Assembly (NCBI GenBank): GCA_033439255.1
Contig: CM065878.1
Coordinates: 5,084,001 to 5,148,000 of the forward strand
DNA: 64,000 bases
Reading direction: 5' to 3'
DNA from: Hericium rajendrae
Taxonomy: Eukaryota; Basidiomycota; Agaricomycetes; Russulales; Hericiaceae
Positions 33,894-45,743 of this stretch are shown piece after piece; the first letter of the stretch is position 1, and each line of letters opens with the position of its first letter. A program made the position numbers and the translations under genes. The notes under the pieces were generated by a model. The model made no database searches, was not told the origin of the DNA, and worked only from the letters and a program-made list of their open reading frames with translations.

Positions 33894-33972
33894 CCTCCAC
33901 GGCCCATGCCCTCCACGGCCCACGCCCTCCACGGCCCACGCCCTCCACAGCCCACGCCCTCCACGGCCCATG
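33894..33972. repeat. 18-bp minisatellite (CTCCACGGCCCACGCC type)
   Basis: About four to five tandem copies in the right GC-rich arm of element c. Confidence 0.85.
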
Positions 33973-34285
33973 ACAGCCATCCAGCCGCCTCCACACATGC
34001 CGGGACATGCGCAGAAGCGCGCGCAAGACGTTCCGGATGTGTACGCACCCGTGCACATCGACAAGGAGGCACGGCCGACCCCGCGCGTGTGGCGCCAGCG
34101 CCCATGCTTACCACAACACCCAGCGCGCGTACCAACCCCTCGTGTCCACTGCCCCACGCGTCACGCGTCGCCCGCGTGTGGCCTCAGCATCCCCACGCGT
34201 CGCCCCCAGTCGCAGTCCGTGTCGGTCCCCTAGCAACGGCGCGCAGCGCAACAGCGACGGCGCGCGGCCCAGCAACAGAGCGGGC

Positions 34286-34400
34286 TCAGCAACGGCGCAC
34301 GAGCCCAGCAACGGCGCGCGAGCCCAGCAACGGCGCACGAGCCCAGCAACGGCGCACGAGCCCAGCAACGGTGCACGAGCCCAGCAACGGCGCGCGGGCC
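34286..34400. repeat. 18-bp minisatellite (CCAGCAACGGCGCACGAG type)
   Basis: Six or more tandem copies in the right GC-rich arm of element c. Confidence 0.9.
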
Positions 34401-34963
34401 CCCGCGCTCGATACCCCATAAATGGTGCGTCACGCGCGGTAACCACGCACGGGCCCCAGCAGCGGCGCGCGTCACTGACACCCGCCCGCGCACGCTAGCG
34501 ACGTAGCAGCGACGACGGCAGCAGCGCCAGCGGCGCTGATGGCGTGCGTCGCAGCAACGGCGCCGGGGATGCTGTGGGACGAGCGGCGGTAGCGGCGCGC
34601 TGTCGTGTAGCCGAGAGCGCACGGGCGCATAGCTGCGACGGGAGGCGCGGCGAAGAGCGAGGGCCCAGGCACGTAGCCGAGGGCGGGCGGGGCGGGAGGC
34701 GGTGAGCGCTTAGCCGAGGTCGGGCGGGGCGGGAGGCGGTGAGCGCGTAGCCGAGGCGGGAAGCGCGCAGGGCGGTGGACGGTGCCGAGCGAGTAGGCGC
34801 GCTAAGCGCGCGGCAGTGCGTAGTGTACGGCCCGGCAAGCGGCCCCGACCTACATTATAATATGAGTGAATTATATTGTGCGTGGCAAGGTCCCGAGCAG
34901 CAACTGCCGGGTTTTTTGTAATACGATTTAGGCAAGTTGCTGGTACACAATATAATTTCATAG

Positions 34964-37900
34964 CTGGGACTGGTGTGACTCGGGCTATGACCTGCTTCTC
35001 AATGATATCAAGCTTGTTGATGAGCGCGAAGGGGTGCTTGTTCACAGTCAAAAGCCCCTTCGCATCGTTCCTGACCCGTAGCTTTGTGTTGAAAGCCAAT
35101 GTTGCATCGACCCACCTACGCGGCGTCATCGAGAACGACGCCCACTTGTTCTCGAGGCGCATCTCTGCGAAGAGATAATACTCGATGTCGCCCTCGATCT
35201 TGAGGGAGTGCGCGTGAATGCCGGTGAGAAGGGAGTAAAAGCGCTCCGTGCACGACAGCCCGTTCATCTGCGGGAGAGGGATGCGGCGCCGCAAAAGCGA
35301 CGTGAAATGTGATGCCGTTTGGGTCAATGTCGGTGGGGCAGCCTGCCCTCGTGGTACGAGCACAGAGAGCGGCCCCTCTGTGACAGCACCCGGAACAGGA
35401 TTCTTGGTCGAGATCTTCTTCGAGGGGATTTGGACCGTGGGTTTGGACAGCCCGAAGAAGGCAGAGACACGCGGGCCAACTTTGGTACGAGTGCTGCCCC
35501 CCGAGACTGTGATGTTCGATGAGATCTAAGAATCTCATCGTTAGTGGTTGCTTGATGATTGCAGCTGTAAGTGTGGACCACACAACGCACCAACGAAACT
35601 GGAGCCACGCCAGCCGACGCTGCGCTCTCATGACTCGTGCTCGATGCCGCCGCGGCGCTCTGCGAAGACGCGCAAATCCGCTTGGGCGGATGCTCCATCT
35701 GATTGGCTGATTCCGTCGCAAGGTCCTCATTGACGATGATCGTAGTGTCGTGCTTGCGCTTCGTTGACTTCCGAGTTGTCATTGTTGTTGTGGGGCTGTC
35801 CGGTGGTGTATCCTCAGTTGCAGAGGGAGTGGCGACGTATCCAACGTCAGCGTCAGTCTCGCTCGTGAGATCCTAGCCGCCAGTGCTATGTCAGCTACTA
35901 TGCCGGACAAGTCATAGGCGGAACTCACGATTTGGACAACCTCGTGCCCGCTGTTGGTGTGCTTGGGTGAATGCAGTGCCACAGGGCAGCGAGACTGTTG
36001 CTGGGGAACCAGACGAAGGCTGGGATCAATGTTCATTGACTTCAGTATTGTCGAGCTGCGTGGCTCAACATCGTCCGAGTCGTCTTGTTCTGCGCGCTGC
36101 AGAAGTTCGTCGACGAAGTCCATCGGTGGCTTCTGTTCTTCATTGGTCTGCTCCTCGGGTGTTTGAGCATCCTCGTACTTTGTGGTTTCGGCTTCCAATA
36201 GGCCACCGAACATCTCCATATTGGCCGAGCGCGCGAGACCAAACGACTCGCCACTGTTGACGACTGGAAGACGGGGCCGTTCAGCCAAAGATGTGCGGGG
36301 GTCATGCTTCCGTTCAACATCCAAGGCGCGGTTCCATAGATATGCGATGCGGTCGATGAGGTGGGTGTGGTGACAGCCATGGGAAGAAGCAAGGAAGCCT
36401 GTGGGATAAGCTAATGCATGCGTTCCCATCCCAATGCGCACATTGCGGCGGTGCACGAAATCGTGAGATAAAGCTGTGAAAAGCTCAATCCCACTGGGAT
36501 GTGACCACATTATCGAATTCCAATACTTGTTGGTGCCTTCGATACGGCTCCCGTCTGAGCGCACATCCTCTCAGCAGCGAGCAAGACACCCCTTCTGTAC
36601 GTGGCCAAGCTGGTCGCGGTGAACCTGATGATAGCATGAGAGTCAGTGAGCGGCAATGGTGAGTTTGATAGTACTCACATTCTGTGCCGCTGCTGACCAA
36701 ACTGTTCCTACAGCCATCCATTTCTCATACATAGCCTGCAGCTTTTCTTCTTGTTCAGGCTGGCTCCAGTACTTGGCGCCTTTGCCGTCTTCTGCACGCT
36801 TCTTAAGGATGGCGTCGACCACATCCCGAGCGACAATTTTACGGTTCGGGTTGCGCGTGCCGTTCACTACCGCTGCAAGGTACCTGATCACAATATCAAG
36901 CAGCATTAATTTTCGGTATCCCTGAACTTGTAAGCTAAGAAAGATTGTACCTTGACATGAGATGATACACGTCCAATACGACCTGGGTGCGCGGGAAGAC
37001 ATCTTTGACGGCATTGCGAACGCTGCAGCACATATCCGAGACCGTGATTTCCGGAAGTGGTATGCTGAGTAGTTCACATCGTCGTTGATATCCTTGCAAT
37101 AACTCACGCATCTCAGCGTTTGACTTTGTATGACAGAGTTTCTGCGAAAGGCATCAGCATTCATATCATGGCCTGAATTATGAAGAGACTTACATAGAAT
37201 AACATCTCTGTCCATTCGTTGATCCCACTCAGGATACCGCCCTCCATCACCTTTGTCCGCTTATTTTTGCTGTCTATCACCACAGCCTTCCGGACTACTT
37301 TGAATGTTGCGTCCATGGATAACGTAATACCTGTCGGTCAAGTGCATCAGTTTCGCTACCTCGGCGGTTGCGAATGGCATATGGAGTACTTACCGGTGAG
37401 CGTCTGCATGTACTCTTCAGACTCCACCTGACGTGAGCGCACTGTAAAGGCTAGGAATACCTCGGAGATTGTCTCATCGGAGATCAATGCGGGCCCGTAC
37501 GAGTCCTTGAAGGGATGCGAGAACGGCTTGAGAGGTTTGCGTTTGAAGAATGTATCGTGGATCTCCGAATATGTTTGGAGGTAGTTGAGGAAAGCTTGAT
37601 GATATTCGAGAAGATGTAGTTCTGTCCACTTGGTGAGTGATACTGCTCTGACGAGGAAAGACAGAACTGAGAAACTCACGGCGGATATTCTCTGCTAGGC
37701 CTGCCGACGTTGTTGACGGACGGACTTCAATGATTAAATTCAACAGGTCTCGCGTTATACCGCAGCGCTTGAAGAAGATGGGAATACCACCTGCGCGAAG
37801 ATGAGACCATATCAGGGAATAGCACACCATGACATTGAAGAAGGTGAGCACGTACGAGGTATTTCCCAAAACTCCCATCTTTTCCAGTAGATGGCATTTG

Positions 37901-38815
37901 TTGATGCGAAGCAAAAACCTGGCAGCTTGGGTGGCTTCGGACCCTGATTGGGTGAGGTCATGCCACCATCATCTTCGTCATCTTCATCCTCTGGTTCGTC
38001 TTCATCATCGTCTTCATCTCTGCCGTCTTCTGCTCGTCCAGACTTTGTCATCTTGTCGCTCATCTCTGCCTTCAGTCTATTGCGCTCGTTCTTGCATGGG
38101 ATACACCGGATCTGGAATCCAATCGTGCGCTCTTCGCGCCGAACTCCATGAATGTCCTGAGCACCCGTGCTTGTCAAACCCTGCCATGAGACATTTGTGG
38201 CGTTGCAAACGGGGCATACCAGAAGATTGGAAAAATAGAATGGATGGATCATGGTCAGTTCTTTGAGGTAAGTTGTCTCCGGCTGAATATGAATTTGGGC
38301 TTGCTTCTGACGCTTTGTCTGATCTAGGTAAGTCGGCGGCACGAAATGGGGGCCGTAAAGCGGGATATGATCTGGGAGGAGAGAGGGTTTCACAGAGAGC
38401 GCGACACGGGGCTTTGTGAGCTTCGAGGGCTTTGCAGGCTTCGCGCCCGACTTTGCAGGCTTCGCGCCCGACTTTGTAGGCTTCGCGCCAGGCTTCTTCT
38501 CCTGCGCCTCTCGGTCTGCCGCGATAGCATGCGTGAGTTGCGCCACATACTCGACGTACTTGCAGACATTAGCTTCCCACTCCAGCTGCTCCTGAATGAC
38601 GGCTGCATCTCTTTTCTTTGCTTTCTTTTTCCACCCGGTGACTCGTTTATTGACCTAGCAGACGAATGCGGTGCGTCAGATTATTGTTTACCATGCCGAA
38701 CGCTGAGTACTTAACATACCTCTTCAATCCAGTTGTTATTAAAGTCAGCACGCTCGTCCTCAGGTAGGCCGTTGCTTATGACGGTGCGCACGAATGTTGG
38801 ATCGAAGGCAGACAT
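34964..38815 (-). CDS. Large multi-exon DNA-transposase-like protein
   Basis: Starts MSAFDPTFVRTVISNG at 38815; the first intron ends near 38655. In order: a GAKPAKS repeat linker, a zinc-ribbon-like part (LVCPVCNATNVSW ... RCIPCKNE), an acidic stretch, LHLLEYHQAFLNYLQ, then SMDATFKVVRKAVVIDSK, ITVSDMCCSV, VVLDVYHLMSRYLAAVVNG, and RSDGSRIEGTNKYWNS. The spacing of D (SMDATF), D (VLDVYH, D-x-x-H) and E (RIEG) is what a DDE/RNase H-fold transposase would show. This is inferred from pattern only, and I cannot assign it to a named superfamily. The C-terminal part from 36.5 kb down is looser. Element c interrupts the gene at 34963; more exons follow at 31.4-30.6 kb. Confidence 0.65.
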
Positions 38816-39286
38816 GTAAGATAGACAGTGCAAGGTTCAGGGCTCGACGACAACGGGAGGAGGATGGGAGACAGGAGAGGGTCAAGCAAGCGGACCCGAC
38901 ACATATAATTCACGGTGCGGCGGCATTTACTTTGCAACGACGTTCTTGGCAATTCACGAGAGAACAGGACACGGATCGCCTGTCGAGCTGGATGAAACAG
39001 CTCGGCTACGGCATTTCACATTCTCCCGTCACAACAGACTCCATGAGCGAGCGCGCGGGGATAGAGCATACATATAGATACATAATATCGAGCACTACAA
39101 TACATACATGGCCACAGAATGCTAGAATACATACGATACAAATATTTTGCTATAGTACAAAAGAACAGTAAGATGAACATATTTAAAACAGATACCTGCC
39201 GATAAATCAAAGGTATGTCAGTAGCCGAAGACAGAGAAACGGGTAGATACATACAGGAACAAGGCAACTCAAGCACCTTCGCCACT
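38816..39286. other. Spacer between the transposase-like gene and a hypothetical gene
   Basis: No gene recognised. It should contain the promoter of the transposase-like gene and the 3' end of the next gene upstream. Confidence 0.35.
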
Positions 39287-40018
39287 TCACAGAAGGTGCA
39301 TTGATAACAAGCGAGCACCCAGAATGTTTCCCCTGGACCGTAAGGTGAAACGGACTCGGACGCGACGCCCGAATGGGACGCTATCAAGCGAGTCGAATGG
39401 GCGATGCTTGTCTTCTGAGGTGAAGACGGGCATGAGGGACATCGGATTTTCAACAGCCTATAGTGACGAGAAGAAATGAGACAATCCGAAACACGCTCAA
39501 GAACCCTGAACACTTACCACATCACCCACAGGAGGAGTCCAACTGACTTGAAGGAGAAGGGGGCTCGGAATGTTGCCAGGAGCAGGATCAGGGCGCACCA
39601 GTTCCGACGTCTGGTCCCCGTGCTCTCTGCCGAGCTCCTTGAGACGGCGCAATCTGCGTCGCCAGACGGCGCGCTCCAAACTGTTGTCAGCAGGAGGATC
39701 TAGCCAGCACGAAGTGAATTGCGAAGGGCGATCCGACTCGTCAAAATTGGGATCACCCCCGGCTCCGTCGGTGCTAAAAAAGAAGCCCTCCTCCCTCAAG
39801 CGGCCGGTCATTTCGACAATAACAGCGGCGTATGTCTTCTCGATACCGTTTGCCGTGATGTGAGAGCGACGCTCGTAGAAACCGTACGAGCCCGGACGAT
39901 CACCGACTTGGACAAGAGAGAGGAAGTCGGCATTGGGGATACTTTCCAAGAGGCCGGGCTTCCAGATGGTGAAGAATTCCTCATGATGTTTATGACGCTC
40001 AGCGTAGACGGACTGCAT
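39287..40018 (-). CDS. Hypothetical two-exon gene (223 aa)
   Basis: Exons 40018-39518 and 39457-39287 join in phase 0. The start is MQSVYAERHKHHEEFFTIW, and the end has DSVPFGRRVRVRFTLRSR before a TGA. The protein is soluble with mixed charge and no recognised domain. It lies on the same strand, just upstream of the transposase-like gene, so it could be an accessory gene of that transposon or an unrelated host gene. I cannot decide which. Confidence 0.55.
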
Positions 40019-40383
40019 CGTGGAGCAATGTGGTGGTGAGGAGGAAGTCGATGTCTAACTCCTGTCGGTATCGCGGCACTTACTACTAACGGAACGTAGC
40101 GCGGCTGCCAAATATGTAAGTGGCAAACAGTATTATAGACAGGTTCACAGCTGGCTCAATCTACGGAGAATCTCACTTCTAATGACCCACAGACATGGAT
40201 CAGAAATGCGAAGCGACGAGCCTATTCATCGGTCAGGCGCTTGATCTCATCTCAGAAGGTACCTCGCATCATCAAAGTCGAGGATTTCGACCGGCCACGG
40301 ACTAACCCTGGCCAGCCCCCGGAGACGGTCCCGAAATCACCCCGGCAGCCCGTTCGCCCGCCTGCGGCGGGCGATCACACTGG

Positions 40384-40848
40384 CTATGACCGATTTCGCC
40401 GGCAACAGACCTTAATTTGGCGCCCGTCGGCCATCGGCCATGTTTTGTGACGCTTGTTAGCTTGTTCCACACACCAGCCAGTTCGTCTCTTCCTTGGAGT
40501 CCCGGCCAAACATAGTTTCCTCGATTCTCTTGCAAAGATGGGTTCTAGGAGCTTTGCAAACGAGTGCGGACGAGTGCGGATGCCACTGATAGCCAGGTCG
40601 ATGGTGTCCTTGTTAGCCAGCTTGCCCGAGTGCGTAGAAAGTCTGTCATCCATTGTAAAGATGCCCGGGATCTCTGCGATGCGATCGGTCTGCTGGTCTA
40701 GCTGGAAGATGAAGTCAGTTGGTGCGGTCTGTCTAGGATCTATCTCAGCACACACTAGCGACGTTCTTACCAGTTCTTCTACAGAGACGTCACTTGTACC
40801 TCGCCGTCCTAGGTGTATATATATGGCCAGAAGTGGGCCATGGCCCAC
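40384..40848 (-). other. Open frame of doubtful status, divergent from S4
   Basis: The frame with QTAPTDFIFQLDQQTD and RIAEIPGIFTMDDR is duplicated, more decayed, at 44772-45023. Its 5' part contains CCATATATATACACC, which looks like a TATA box. Any true start is therefore further downstream and the coding part would be short. It may be a small gene or a non-coding transcript sharing an intergenic region with S4. Confidence 0.35.
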
Positions 40849-41671
40849 TATTTGCGAGTCTGTCTTTCTGAAGCCCGGTCAGTCTTGGTCATCTTGTTTT
40901 CACCTTCAACTGTTCTGCTCTTGGGGCGATGGTCATGGAAGTTCGGAGTCACTCGGCTCATCGACCTCGAGTTTCCGGGTACGATGGATGCAAGGACCTT
41001 CGCTGAAACCTAGGAACTAGGAGCTTCAAAGGTCGACCATGAGCGCTGCGAGTGCATTGAGCTCCAAGAATAGGAATTGTTCGGATTGGAGGCGGCTGCC
41101 AATTAAGCGCCGGTCACTTCGACGACATGCCGCTACGACGGCTGTACTTTTTGTTGTAGGTGTGTAATAGTCCACCCTGTGCTCGGCGTACCGTGCTGAC
41201 GGGACTGACCACACTTTATGTCCCCCAGTTGTCATCAATTGTACGTCCTGTTGATGTCTCCAATTGTTCTGCGCTGTCCTGAGCTGCCGCCATAACGATG
41301 GTCTCCAAAGTCTATTTTTTCTCATTGGATATTAACCTTATTGTCTTAGACGCAGGTGACATCGTGTGCGGATGTCTATGTGGCGATACCATGGTTGCTA
41401 TTGGTACGTCGCGCACGTCCTTGGTCAAGCGGTACGATTGAGACAAAAGGAGTGAAAACAATTAGCTTCGGGCTGGTTGAACTTGTCAATCTCGTCTGCG
41501 AGCATATAAGCCAGTAGTGCAATCCGAGTGTCATCTTGATAGATTCTCCCCATCAAATTCCCTCGTGAGTCTCTACCACATGCAATGACCGGCCGCACTC
41601 ACCCATTACATTGTCTTTGACAGAATACATCTAACACCTCTCAACGGAACTGAGACCGCAACTCCGCAGCC
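40849..41671. promoter_or_regulatory. S4 upstream region, duplicated before S5
   Basis: About 800 bases between the doubtful divergent frame and S4. Large parts are repeated at 45000-45743 and 48357-48530 upstream of S5, with GAATTGTTCGG, ACAATTAGCTTCG and GAGCATATAAGCC conserved. The last, near 41512, is a likely TATA box about 155 bases before the S4 start. Confidence 0.45.
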
Positions 41672-42246
41672 ATGTCGTCTCCTTCAAAGTCGTTGACATC
41701 AAGCGACATTACTCCCGGCCGAGTAGGTCGTTATATCGTTCCAGCCCAGTCTATCCAGTCTGCCATCTCAACATATCGTGAGTCTACAGTTGAGGTGCCG
41801 TGCGGTGCTATACTGATGTGTCGGTTTGATAGAACACGAGCCTACTATCAGTGAGAACATTATCGCGTTGGCATTGCATTTAATTCATCGTGAGTCTAGA
41901 GAGTACCGCCCGCGGTAACAAGATTGCCACACTTCCTATGGAGCTTCAAGCGGCCTTCGACTCATATCTCAAGGGCACCATAAGTGGAGAGGAATACGAT
42001 GCCGTGAGTGCCCGCATCATGGATGTTAGCAGGGCCTACTCGAGGCGCATGGTGGATTACCGAGCTCGAGAGCAAGCTGGGCAGACTAAACCCGGCGACT
42101 ACTGCAAGGAATTTTATGGATACACAGATCAAGAGGCAGAGGAGTACCTTCATGAGTTCAACAGGGTGGCGGATATACGGCATGCCAATGAAGCGCTCAG
42201 TCAACATCGCATCATGCACAAGAGCGGAAGCGGACGAGGCCACTGA
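41672..42246 (+). CDS. S-family gene, copy S4
   Basis: Exons are 41672-41777 (106 nt), 41833-41850 (18-nt microexon, HEPTI) and 41900-42246 (347 nt), giving 156 aa. The N-terminus has TPGRVGRYIVPAQSIQSAIS, and the last exon DYRAREQAGQTKPGDYC and YGYTDQEAEEYL. Exon lengths equal those of S1 despite strong sequence divergence, which supports the gene model. Convergent with C4, 172 bases apart. Function unknown. Confidence 0.82.
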
Positions 42247-42418
42247 TCACAACGCCGTGGCTGCTACGTAGATCACAGAGTTTGCTGATGTCGAGCCCAT
42301 GAGATGATATTGTAGTACCTCGGAATCACATCATCGTCGGCGAATATATTTCCTATCTAACAAGGATATGGCCATTATCCTACAAGTTCTGTCCCGGAAT
42401 GACAAAATAAAGTATGCA

Positions 42419-43750
42419 TCATACGTGACCTGAGGTTCGGTATTGCAACATCTGTACCTCCTTCTGCAATCCTCCGATTATCGTGTCCTTTTCAGCGAGC
42501 CTGGATCGTTGAACTTCGTTCTCAGTCTGCAGAATATCAAGTTCAGTCTGAAGACGAAGCATCTCATAATGGAGTTTGTGGATTTGCGTGCGTGCTTGTT
42601 GCTTCTCCTCGGCGTGGCCGATCTGAGTCGCACTCAGCTGAGCAATCTCAGACTGACACCGAGCAATTTCGCCCTCGAGTCTTCTGATACAGTCGTTCTG
42701 CTCATCAATATAGGTGACCGCTGCAATGCTATTAGGGTTGAAACCATCTCCGATACGGGTGTGCGCACCTTGTTCGATGTTGGCCATCAATGGCTTGTCA
42801 TTCGTGCCATATACCCGCAGATGGCTGGGAAGCCTTTCTGTAAGCTTGGCGACATCGCTATTGATCTTGACCCTAGCGTTCTTGACCCTGACTTTCTCCG
42901 ATTCCCTTTTCAATTGAACGCGGGATGGCGTATCGGAATCACCGGTCTCTGGCGCCGGCGAGCGTTCCTTACGCTTCTCTCCAGCCATGGAAGGCCTACG
43001 CCCGTGTGCAGATGGGGCCTCAGTCGATACGACCTTCGGAAGCCGGAACCTCGTCATCTTGCTGGTCATGTCCGCGTTGCTAGGTCTTCTAGAGCGGGAC
43101 GAGGATGCAGTGTGCTTCGAAGCTGGGATCCGTGACTTCGACGACGGAGGATATACGCTCGGCACTGGTTGGCTCGTAGTCGAGGAACCGGGGGCGGCAT
43201 ACTGATGCACGGAGTTCGAGCTGTAGCTGGCCGACGGTTGCGCCGAGGGGTAGCGTGCGGTTGAAGGCCATCCGGCCGGGACGCCTTGATATGTTGTGCC
43301 GTTCAGTTGGTTTGGCCTAACAAGCCGTTAGCCACTTCGATGAGCAATATGCATTGTAATATGCTCACTGTATATTAGTGGAGTATGAGCCATTATAATG
43401 CTGCTGGCTTGACGAGGTTGCTATCGTTTCATTATGATACCAGGATACCGCCGTTTGGCTGTAATATGAGACTTCGGCCGTTTGGTTGTGATATGAGGAC
43501 TCGGTCGTGGGCGCATAATATGAGGTTCCGGCTTGTCGTTCACTTCACGGCGCCAAAGGTTGAGCGGAGTTCAAGAACAAGAGCAAATCCCGACTTACCA
43601 TGGGTAGTGTACATTCGTTGCTGCATGATCGTATGTCCAGCCCTGCATTTCATCAGCGCCAGCGCTGAAAGCAGAAGATTCGAGGCTGGTGGGAGATCTC
43701 CGGGGCGAGGGCTGGGATGTTCCATGGCCAGGAGTATAGGAATGTTGCAT
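42419..43750 (-). CDS. C-family gene, copy C4
   Basis: Exons 43750-43599, 43542-43369 and 43316-42419 fit in phase and give 407 aa. The intron between the third and fourth exons of C1 is absent. The start MQHSYTPGHGTSQPSPRRSP is preceded by the same bases as the C0 start. The second exon is Tyr/Ser/Gln-rich (SYYAPTTESSYHN), a prion-like composition. A basic Ser-rich middle with SRSRRPS and KRKERSP follows, and the last 90 residues form a strong coiled coil with AEKDTIIGGLQKEVQMLQ. A nuclear, self-associating protein is inferred. Partner of S4. Confidence 0.78.
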
Positions 43751-44568
43751 GTTGGTCGTAGGTCGTAACAATTGGACGTAAAAAGGTATAGTTACAAAGG
43801 GCATCGCGTGTCCCGACCACTTTATAGGTTAGTAGCATCATCTTCGACAAGATGATCGGCTATAGATGGTACAAGCTGGCTTGAGAAACAAGGCCGTCAA
43901 CGCTGCTACAGCCAGCGGCAAGTACAATGCACAACACATAACACAGTTGTTCTTGACGACGGGCTGAGCAGGCACGGACTGTGGGACTTACAAGGATTTC
44001 CTAGAGTATCAAACCTGCACAGAAAAAAGCTATAAGGACTTCTGCTTGTTGAGAAACGACGCTACTCACAGCAACTCAGAAATCCCGATCGCAGTTGAAC
44101 ATCGTGCCAGAAATGCAAAAATTGAGGTCTCATTTCCTGGTTATAGCACACAGAGCGCGCTGTATGATTGCCTGCAATCAGTTTGCTACCTTGTCAGTGT
44201 CTCGTGAGCGACGGATGCGAGGACAAGGGCATGGTCGCAGCCCCGATTAGAGCACAAAACGCTCCTACAAATACGTACGTCAAGACGATACCTTGTCCTG
44301 GAACCTGTAATCCGACTGCAATTGTTATCATAGCCATCCATATTTGAAATCACCTTTCGCCTTTGCGGTCGGTTGAGAAAGATATTAATGTGCGAGAGGA
44401 ACATCATTGAGGAGTCTGCGCAAGCAGCAGTGACCACATCAACGACCGGCTATTTCCGGCCTTCGTTCCACCAGTGTTCCACCGGACAGGATGCTCTCCG
44501 CACGTTATTTTGCCTTGATTCTGCCCTCCTTAAAGTTAATTTCGCAATCTTCACGTACTTCCCGACAT
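43751..44568. other. C4 upstream region
   Basis: It keeps a diverged form of the C upstream block (44200-44310, with ACAAGGGCATGGTCGCAGC). The ATG that opens the shared frame in C1-C3 is changed here, which argues that the block is regulatory rather than coding. No other feature seen. Confidence 0.35.
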
Positions 44569-44775
44569 ATGATACAGAACACTCCAGTCAATAACACGTT
44601 GACCAGTCACCAGACGATTCGCATCGCCGAGACCTATGGGACCCGTGCTTTCAGTCCTTCGAGTCGTTTCTCCGAGCTCGAGCTCAAGCATTCGTTTTCC
44701 GCCTCAGATCTCAACTCATTCCGACTCCAGGCAGCACTTGACGGCGATTTGGCTGAGCTACAGAGGATCAACTAA
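44569..44775 (+). CDS. Small hypothetical protein (68 aa)
   Basis: An ATG-led frame with protein-like composition (MIQNTPVNNTLTSHQTIRIA ... FRLQAALDGDLAELQRIN) ends in TAA at 44773-44775. It lies between C4 and the duplicated S5 block and may be the last exon of a larger gene. No family recognised. Confidence 0.3.
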   Translation: MIQNTPVNNTLTSHQTIRIAETYGTRAFSPSSRFSELELKHSFSASDLNSFRLQAALDGDLAELQRIN

Positions 44776-45743
44776 TTCATGCTCCGTTTCCGCAACTCTC
44801 TAATGCTCATCGAGCGCTCATCTTTCAGATTCCAACAAAGCTCCTCTGCCGAATCTTCGCGTAGTAGGCAGAATCTATGATCCATGGTAACGATGCCTGG
44901 GATCTCTGCGATGCAGTTAGTCTCGCGTAGCTGGAAGCTGAAGTCAAGTGGTGCAGTCTGTCTGAATTCTATTTCAGCACACACTAGTGACTTACCAGTT
45001 CTTCTACAGAGACGTACTGGCACTTATGCCTCGCCGATCTAGGTGTATATGGCCAGAAGTGGGCCATGGCCCATTATCATGAGTCTGTCCTTCTTAAGCA
45101 CGACAGGTCTTGATCAACTTCCTTTCACCTTCAATTGTTCTGCTCTTGGGGCAATGATCATGGAAGTTCGGAATCATTCGGCTCATCACAATTCGTCACT
45201 CATCGACCCCGAGTAAACGGGTAAGATGGATACGAGTACATTCGCTGCGACATGGAACTAAGATTTTGATAGACAACCATGAGGCCTGCAAGTGCATGAG
45301 CACCAAAGGTGGGAATTGTTCGGGTTGGAGGCTGCTGCCAATCGGACGCCGGTCACCGGGTTGACCACAGCTGATGACATGTCGCCACGACCGTTCTTTG
45401 TCTTGTTCTAGGTGAGCAATATGCAGTCCACCTGCGATGGCGTATCGTGCTGAAGGGGTTAATCACACATTTTGTCGGCCAATTGTTGTCCTGTTGATGT
45501 CTCCAATTGTTCTGCACTGTCCTGAATTACCGCCATAATGACGGTCTCCAGAGTTTGTCTTTTCTCATCGGTGCTGAGCTTATTGTATTAGACGCAGATG
45601 ACATCGTATCCGGACTGTCTATGTGGCGATATGATGGTTGCCTCGATACGCTACGCACGTACTTGGTGTAAGCAGTACGAAGGCAACAAAAAAGGAGCGA
45701 ATACAATTAGCTTCGAGCTGAGTGACTCCTTCGGTTGTGTCTG
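44776..45743. repeat. Duplicated S upstream block (left part)
   Basis: Repeats 40.43-41.5 kb at moderate identity, including the doubtful frame (IAEIPGIVTMDHR, minus strand) and ACAATTAGCTTCG. The right part continues at 48357 after element a. This shows an ancestral tandem duplication of the S gene with its upstream region. Confidence 0.7.

Larger units (their letters stand above)
31396..34963. mobile_element. 3.6-kb element with ~95-bp inverted ends inserted in the transposase gene (element c)
   Basis: Positions 31396-31490 match the complement of 34963-34868 at roughly three quarters identity, including GCAACTTGCC and CCCGGCAGTTGCTGC. The inside has two GC-rich arms (31640-32760 and 33730-34850) around an AT-rich centre, a hairpin at 31577-31605, and a CTTCAGCCACCGA motif near 33693 shared with elements a and b. 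The two ends interrupt coding sequence of the surrounding transposase-like gene. No transposase of its own is seen. The long GC-rich open frames are repeats rather than genes. Target duplication not resolved. Confidence 0.65.

Noticed and set aside
40384-40848. Full-length gene divergent from S4
   Set aside because: The 5' part of the frame overlaps a TATA-like box and starts with GTG; kept only as a doubtful feature.
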